Below, piece after piece: positions 59,571 to 64,000 of a stretch of DNA of 64,000 bases. Position numbers and translations under genes: made by a program. Numbering within the stretch: position 1 is the stretch's first letter; every line of letters begins with the position of its first letter. The notes beneath the pieces are model-generated. The model was not told the origin of the DNA. It was given only the letters and a program-made list of their open reading frames with translations, and did no database searches. Origin of the DNA: Deroplatys truncata (taxonomy: Eukaryota; Arthropoda; Insecta; Mantodea; Mantidae); the NCBI GenBank assembly GCA_030765065.1, contig CM060990.1, positions 675,303,618 to 675,367,617 on the forward strand, given 5' to 3'.

Positions 59571-59631
59571 TAATAATAATAATAATAACAATAATAATAA
59601 TGATGATGATGATGGTGATGATAATAAATGT
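59571..59631. repeat. Mixed ATA/ATG microsatellite
   Basis: ATA units pass into ATG units (GATGATGATGATGG). Confidence 0.9.
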
Positions 59632-59647
59632 CCAAAGACTGCAAAAG

Positions 59648-59908
59648 TGTGAGAAAGGAGGATAACTATATCCTTCCAGAGATTCTAGATCGAATATGAA
59701 CCACAAGTTAACATTATAACATACTTATTTCCAATCACTCGTAAACATTATAGTAACCATTATAAAATATAACAGCCACCTTGCTTGGCTTCAGACAAGT
59801 TCCTGTTGCTTGCTCTCTCACACACACAGCACTCACTACCACACACCTATACATCTCTATGTATGGATGTTGCTAGCTCCGTAACATGAATTTACCTATG
59901 TTCCAACA
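59648..59908 (-). repeat. Copia-type 3' LTR (minus strand)
   Basis: Read on the minus strand it begins TGTTGGAACATAGG directly after a GGAGGCA purine tract that follows the RNase H stop. It contains a TATATTTTATAA promoter-like sequence and may end TCTCACA at 59648. The TG...CA limits and length (261 bp) suit a Copia element; the outer end is inferred. Confidence 0.6.
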
Positions 59909-59953
59909 TGCCTCCTTAAATTCATATTACAGTCCAATATTTACTATTATCAA

Positions 59954-60546
59954 TTACTTTACATTTAAAATATTTCTAAGCTTTTCAAATTTGTTTTGTC
60001 CTAAAGACTTAGTAAAAGTATTTGCAATGTTTCCTTCAGAATTCACTTTTACAAAATCACTTTCACCATTAATACAACTTTCATTTACAAAGTGGTAATA
60101 AGTTTCTATATACTTTGATTTCTTAGTAAAATTACCAAACTTTACTATATCTATCGCACCAGAATTATCTTCATAAATTTTAATAGGATCAAAAATTTCC
60201 ATATCAACATCAAGCAAAATATCTTTTACAACCTTTAATTCACTCACACACTCAGATAGATACATATTCAGCTGATGTGGAGGAATTTGTTACACTGTTC
60301 TGGTTCTTTGATTTCCAATAAATTACAATTCCATTTAATTTAATTACATAACCAGTTGTTGATCTATCAGTAACATCACCTGCCGAATCAGTGTCCACAT
60401 GGATCTATAATGTCAGCATTTGTATTATTATTATTAAATTGATTCATCACTTGCTGATAGCGCAGGTCCTAACTTCAAATTTTGCTCCATAGGAGTAACA
60501 TACAAATTGGTATTTGCAATATCATACTTCATTTCTAATGACAAGA
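59954..60546 (-). pseudogene. Copia-type pol, RNase H C-terminus
   Basis: Minus-strand continuation of the RT at 63636-63840 beyond a DNA transposon: ILSLEMKYDIANTNLYVTPM at 60487-60546, then RNase H with VDTDSAGDVTDRSTTGYVI (about 60340-60395), YLSECVSELKVV, and IYEDNSGAIDI with the catalytic Asp (about 60160). The end is NIANTFTKSLGQNKF (59975-60020). A frameshift lies near 60262 and a stop near 60440. This is the usual Copia order, with RNase H last. Confidence 0.82.
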
Positions 60547-60548
60547 TA

Positions 60549-60580
60549 TGAGGAGCATCGTTTCAAACCCCATTATGTCC
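60549..60580 (+). repeat. Left terminal inverted repeat of the DNA transposon
   Basis: 32 bp, pairs with 63602-63633 at 31 of 32 positions. Starts TGAGGAGCATCG and ends CCCATTATGTCC. Confidence 0.9.
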
Positions 60581-60828
60581 AAAAAGCAAAATTTTACAGG
60601 AAATCCAAAAAATGTAATACTCCTAAACTATAAGTTGTACTGAAATTTTGAAAAAAATCTATAAATATATAGTTTTTATTTATAAGGTGTAAGAGTTGAA
60701 ATCACTTTTCAAATGCATTTCATGAAAATGGGGAGGGGATTGTTTACATAAGATGGTGTGAAACAACCACATGGAAAATTTAATTTGTAGAATAGTGAAT
60801 GATTTATTTTTGTATATTCTTAACATAA

Positions 60829-61212
60829 GGCAGCGCCGTGGCCGAGTGGTTAGACCGCTCGCCTCCCACAGAGGCGGACCGGGTTCAATCCCAGGGACCT
60901 GCATGTGGGATTTGTGGTGGACGAAGCGGCGTCTGGGCGGGTTTTCTCCAGTTTCTCCAGTTTCCCCCGCCATTCATTCCACCAACTGCTCCATCATCAC
61001 CTTTCCTTTCATCCATTTCACCAACATTTCGCTTCATCCACTTCCTTCATCCCATACCAGGCATCGGGCTGATCACCCATCCTAGATGTTCTGTCTGATC
61101 CATGAGTGTCTGCTCCTTGACGGGCCTCTGACCCCAGGCACCTGCCTGTAAGTCCTGGGGGGTGTAAGTCCTACATAAGAGGAGGGTAAACAGATAATGA
61201 ATGAATGAATGA
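60829..61212 (+). mobile_element. tRNA-derived SINE with 15-bp target duplication
   Basis: The head, GGCAGCGCCGTGGCCGAGTG then GTTAGACCGCTCGCC, has a clear A box and is followed by B box GGGTTCAATCCCAG. The body is rich in TTCATCC and CACC phrases and the tail is (GAAT)n. The duplicated target ATATTCTTAACATAA is at 60814-60828 and 61213-61227. It lies inside the DNA transposon, downstream of its gene. Confidence 0.92.
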
Positions 61213-61411
61213 ATGAATATTCTTAACATAAATACATTGAGTAAATCTTGATAAAATATGGCATGGATTTAAACAAAGGAAGTACATCATACGATTATGA
61301 GAATTTTGAAATTACATATATTATGAATTAAACATAGAATAACACAATGAGATAATAAGAATTCTGAAAGTACTTGAAATCAGCAATTATTTAATTATGA
61401 ATTTTACAAAC

Positions 61412-63294
61412 TCACATAATACATTCGAACATCTTTTGCAATCCATGCATTCCACATTCTTCTTCTAAACAGTCACACAGTTCACTATTCTGGTCAGTGA
61501 CGTCTTCTGCAAGGATGGATGTAGAATTCAAGATGTTTTCAAGGAACTTCAAAACTTTGTCATTTCTCCAGTCATTTCTGAATCTCTTTATTAGTAAGCC
61601 TTCTACATCATTTTTCTTTTGTTGAGTGATCCTGCACCTGGTGGTAGGTACAGCTATAGGTTCTACAATCATCTGTGCCACATTGCCTCGTTTCAACATT
61701 GGAGAAAACTGTTTGGAAGGGTCATCAGTACGATAGGATAGTTGCATCTTATAATGCACTGGGCATTTTCCATCCTTTGTTTTCTGAAGGATTATGCATT
61801 TCATCTTGCTGATCCAATCACACTTCTCAAAATGTTCACTCAAAGATTTGAAATTTTTTATAACCCAATCTTTTCCAAGAGCATGTAGTGAACCTATTTT
61901 CTCATAAATTGTGTGGTAATCCCTTGGTGTCAAAAACTCTGAATGCTTTCTTAGATTTTTTTCAACGGCTCCGAACACCCTGTCTGCTGTCAGGAAAAAA
62001 TGTCCTCTTACTGGGAAGACGAGAGTAATAGTTTTCAAATGATTATGGGCTTTATTGCGGAGGTAATAAGCAAGGGAATGTACAACATGCACATTCCATG
62101 CATATTGTTCTTTCATCATTTTGTGAAATGTTTTTGCTTGCAGTTTGTGGGCGCCAATCTCAGCTAGAACCATGTATTTCTTGTTCCCATACATGTTGTT
62201 CAATTTATGCTTCATCTGGAGGCAGTAGCTGCAAGTATCAGTTGCGGGAGTAGCGAAACCTAGATTAAATTTCGCGCTAAAACTTTTCTTGAAAAACCAT
62301 TTTCTCACTTGAAGTTCTTGTGGCACATTTGCATTGTACAATTTAAACAACTTATTGATACTGACTTCTGAGGAAAGATAAAGCTGTTGGCTCTTTCTTC
62401 TATTATAATGGCTTTCATTGGCTTTTAGATTGGAAATGAAACTGATGACCTTCTCTCTTCTGGCTTTGTATTGGTCCTTCTTGCAGTTGCCGCCCTTGTG
62501 CTATTTGCATCCTTCTCCTGATTTAATGGATTTAGCAACTTTTTTAATCGGCACTGTCCACATTCAAAGAGTCTTCCAAAAATCTTGGAACATATTGGTT
62601 CTGTTCTACCATTTACTGGAATCTGCAATACTAATACTAATACTAATAATAATAATATTCATTATGAAATTACACAGTTTTCAAGAGGAGCTTGTGCTAC
62701 TCTATGAATAGAGTGATGTAAATGCTTTCAAAACCATTCACAAGTTTATATTTGTTAGTATCGCATTACACTAATCTGATACTTTGCAGTCATAGAAGTT
62801 GCTGCCCTTTTTACTTCACCCCTTGGCCTGCGCCTTTTTGGTGATGACACCTGAATCATTAAAGAAAGGCGACAGTCTTGCTCCCATTTGCTTTTGCAGG
62901 CGAATACTTTATCATTGGCCTTGGAAAGAAAATGAGTGGGAATGCTGCAACAATGGAATCTGCCTTCCTTATGCTCACATGGCGGTACAAACCCTCTCAG
63001 GTCTGGATCTTTATTGTGATTTCTAGTGAAAAGAAGAAGAAAAGTAAATTCTGTTAACATAAACTGGGGAAGATATAACCCTATAAGTATGCCTTCATAT
63101 CTTTCAATATAAGTGCGCCTTGGCAAACATAATGCTATTATAACATACTTCAGGATATTATGTAGCTTTATTAGAATAATATATAATTACAGAACTTACT
63201 TTTCCTCAGATTGAAGCTGTCACCTTGCTATCCGTTGCTTCTGTCTCCTTTGACTACCCTTTGAATTACCTCCAACCAAAACACCTTCATTCAT
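61412..63294 (-). pseudogene. Spliced DUF7869-like gene of the DNA transposon
   Basis: Three exons on the minus strand: 63294-63200 (ATG at 63294), 63022-62770 and 62622-61412. Introns of 177 and 147 bp have GT/AG borders (GTAAGT donor at 63199; pyrimidine-rich CACTAG acceptor at 63023; GTAATG donor at 62769; TTGCAG acceptor at 62623). Exon 2 holds a Cys-containing segment (CEHKEGRFHCCSIP). Exon 3 holds NGRTEPICSKIFG, SHYNRRKSQQLYLSSEV, FNLGFATPATDTCSYC and the C-terminal FPVRGHFFLTADRVFGAVEK. These match an arthropod multi-copy family (DUF7869-like) as I remember it. About 100 residues between CSYCLQMKH and FPVRGH seem to be missing, including the family's DNC..QNKN-like segment. A TGA lies in exon 1 (63222-63220) and a frameshift at about 62505. 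Role as transposase is inferred from its position between TIRs. Confidence 0.65.
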
Positions 63295-63601
63295 TTTTAA
63301 GCAGAACAATACTATTATTCATTGACAATATGCCACACTGATAGGCCAGCAATAATTATGTACGAGTATAACCAACACAAAGCAATTAAATACCAGGGCA
63401 TGCATACGTTGATAAAGGAGGACAAAACTGAATTTGCACCGGCCAGTAATGTGGACATAATGGGATATGAAATGACCACCGCATTTCAAGGTTAATTTTA
63501 CACAGGGACTAAACAAGATTTGGACCGATTTAAGTTTATAGATTGAAAGATCACTTAAGAAGCAAGGCAAAATGATGTCAAACTCAATTTTGTCCAGGGA
63601 T

Positions 63602-63633
63602 GGACATAATGGGGTTTGAAACGACGCTCCTCA
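63602..63633 (-). repeat. Right terminal inverted repeat of the DNA transposon
   Basis: Starts GGACATAATGGG and ends GACGCTCCTCA; the inner 12 bp recur in direct orientation at 63451-63462. Confidence 0.9.
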
Positions 63634-63635
63634 TA

Positions 63636-63840
63636 TAATCTCTTTGATCTAGGGTCATTTTGCATTGACTAAAATCATGATTAATATTAATACCTAAATT
63701 GGTTTTTATTTTACCCAAATCTTTTATTTGAAATCTTTCTAGTAATAAATTTTTAACAAAATCTTTACAACATGGGTAGATCATCTACAAATAGAATTAG
63801 ATAAACATTACGTATGTATTGTAATGAAAAGAAGCTAGAA
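63636..63840 (-). pseudogene. Copia-type pol, reverse transcriptase fragment
   Basis: Minus strand: YLILFVDDLPM (about 63785-63815, with the two active-site Asp residues), a small frameshift, then ERFQIKDLGKIKTNLGINI (about 63690-63750) and MTLDQRDY up to the transposon junction at 63634. The upstream part of the RT is not recognisable beyond about 63840. Confidence 0.82.
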
Positions 63841-64000
63841 ACAGTGATGTGTATTGAAATTATTTAAAGGCGAGTCGAAATTGTTACACTAACATCACTT
63901 AAGTTTACTCACTTAACATGTTTCGGGAAACCGTTGTTCCCATCCTCAGAAGGTTAACTCGACTGGCCCATGTTGTTGGTGTTTCCGTTTTTTGGACTGG
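63841..64000. other. End of window, unassigned
   Basis: Contains ACATGTTTCGGGAAACCG and GTTCCCATCCTCAGAAGG, phrases reminiscent of Penelope-like element ends, but too short to assign. Confidence 0.25.

Larger units (their letters stand above)
60549..63633 (-). mobile_element. DNA transposon with 32-bp TIRs and TA target duplication
   Basis: The left end 60549-60580 starts TGAGGAGCATCGTTTCAAAC and the right end 63602-63633 is its reverse complement with one mismatch in 32. TA flanks both sides (60547-60548 and 63634-63635). Removing the element and one TA rejoins the Copia frame exactly (QRDY next to ILSLEM on the minus strand), which proves the boundaries. A further motif like the TIR interior (GTGGACATAATGGG) sits subterminally at 63449-63462. 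The cargo is a spliced gene of a DUF7869-like family; a SINE has inserted at 60829. TA duplication is typical of Tc1/mariner-like elements, but the protein is not a mariner transposase. Confidence 0.85.

Noticed and set aside
60829..60905. A tRNA gene
   Set aside because: The A and B boxes belong to a SINE with a (GAAT)n tail and target duplication; the cloverleaf is followed by a long body.
63841..64000. Penelope-like element end
   Set aside because: Only two short phrases are suggestive and the window ends; kept as unassigned.

Overview
This window reads as heterochromatin-like, AT-rich, repeat-dominated DNA from an arthropod, probably an insect. The reasons are the transposon families present (Gypsy-like LTR element with a tRNA-Lys type primer site, Polinton-type DNA polymerase, I/Jockey-type LINEs, Copia, mariner, a Crypton-like fragment), several tRNA-derived SINEs, and short TTAGG-like runs. 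I found no host gene that I can name with confidence. Almost every recognisable coding stretch belongs to a mobile element and is broken.

Region 1 (1-28455) is an array of a 58-bp satellite monomer invaded by other DNA. It starts with a decayed Gypsy-type gag/protease remnant (1-1785). Satellite follows (1786-3416), then a 14.5-kb composite of Gypsy-like LTR elements (3417-17926), satellite (17927-18689), a deleted Polinton-like element with long inverted repeats (18690-about 22490), and about 6 kb more satellite to 28455. In the composite, two copies of one family are interleaved head to head. The outer LTRs form one subtype pair and the inner LTRs, in opposite orientations, another. This fits one copy inserting backwards into the primer-site region of the other, followed by an inversion between the two pol genes. 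Only the right-hand half (8904-17926) keeps a full LTR-gag-pol-LTR layout, and it carries several frameshifts and stops.

Region 2 (28456-40531) begins with the 5' part of an I/Jockey-type LINE (5'UTR, ORF1, part of the endonuclease, no reverse transcriptase). Unrecognised sequence follows, then a second satellite with a period near 625 bp (32503-40262), interrupted once by about 1.06 kb. It ends at a mariner-type transposase C-terminus on the minus strand. Fragments of the 625-bp unit recur in reverse near 46.3 kb and 56.0 kb.

Region 3 (40532-59640) is lower-density repeat debris: a duplicated pair of unknown sequences, microsatellites, a Crypton-like recombinase fragment, a SINE family seen three times, a decayed LINE reverse transcriptase split by a SINE and by another insert, and long stretches with nothing I recognise.

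Region 4 (59648-63840) is a three-level nest. A Copia element on the minus strand is interrupted by a 3085-bp DNA transposon (60549-63633) with 32-bp terminal inverted repeats and a TA target duplication; that transposon contains a SINE (60829-61212) with a 15-bp target duplication. The DNA transposon carries a three-exon gene of a DUF7869-like family. I regard this TIR/TA/spliced-gene unit as the best candidate in the window for a poorly described system.
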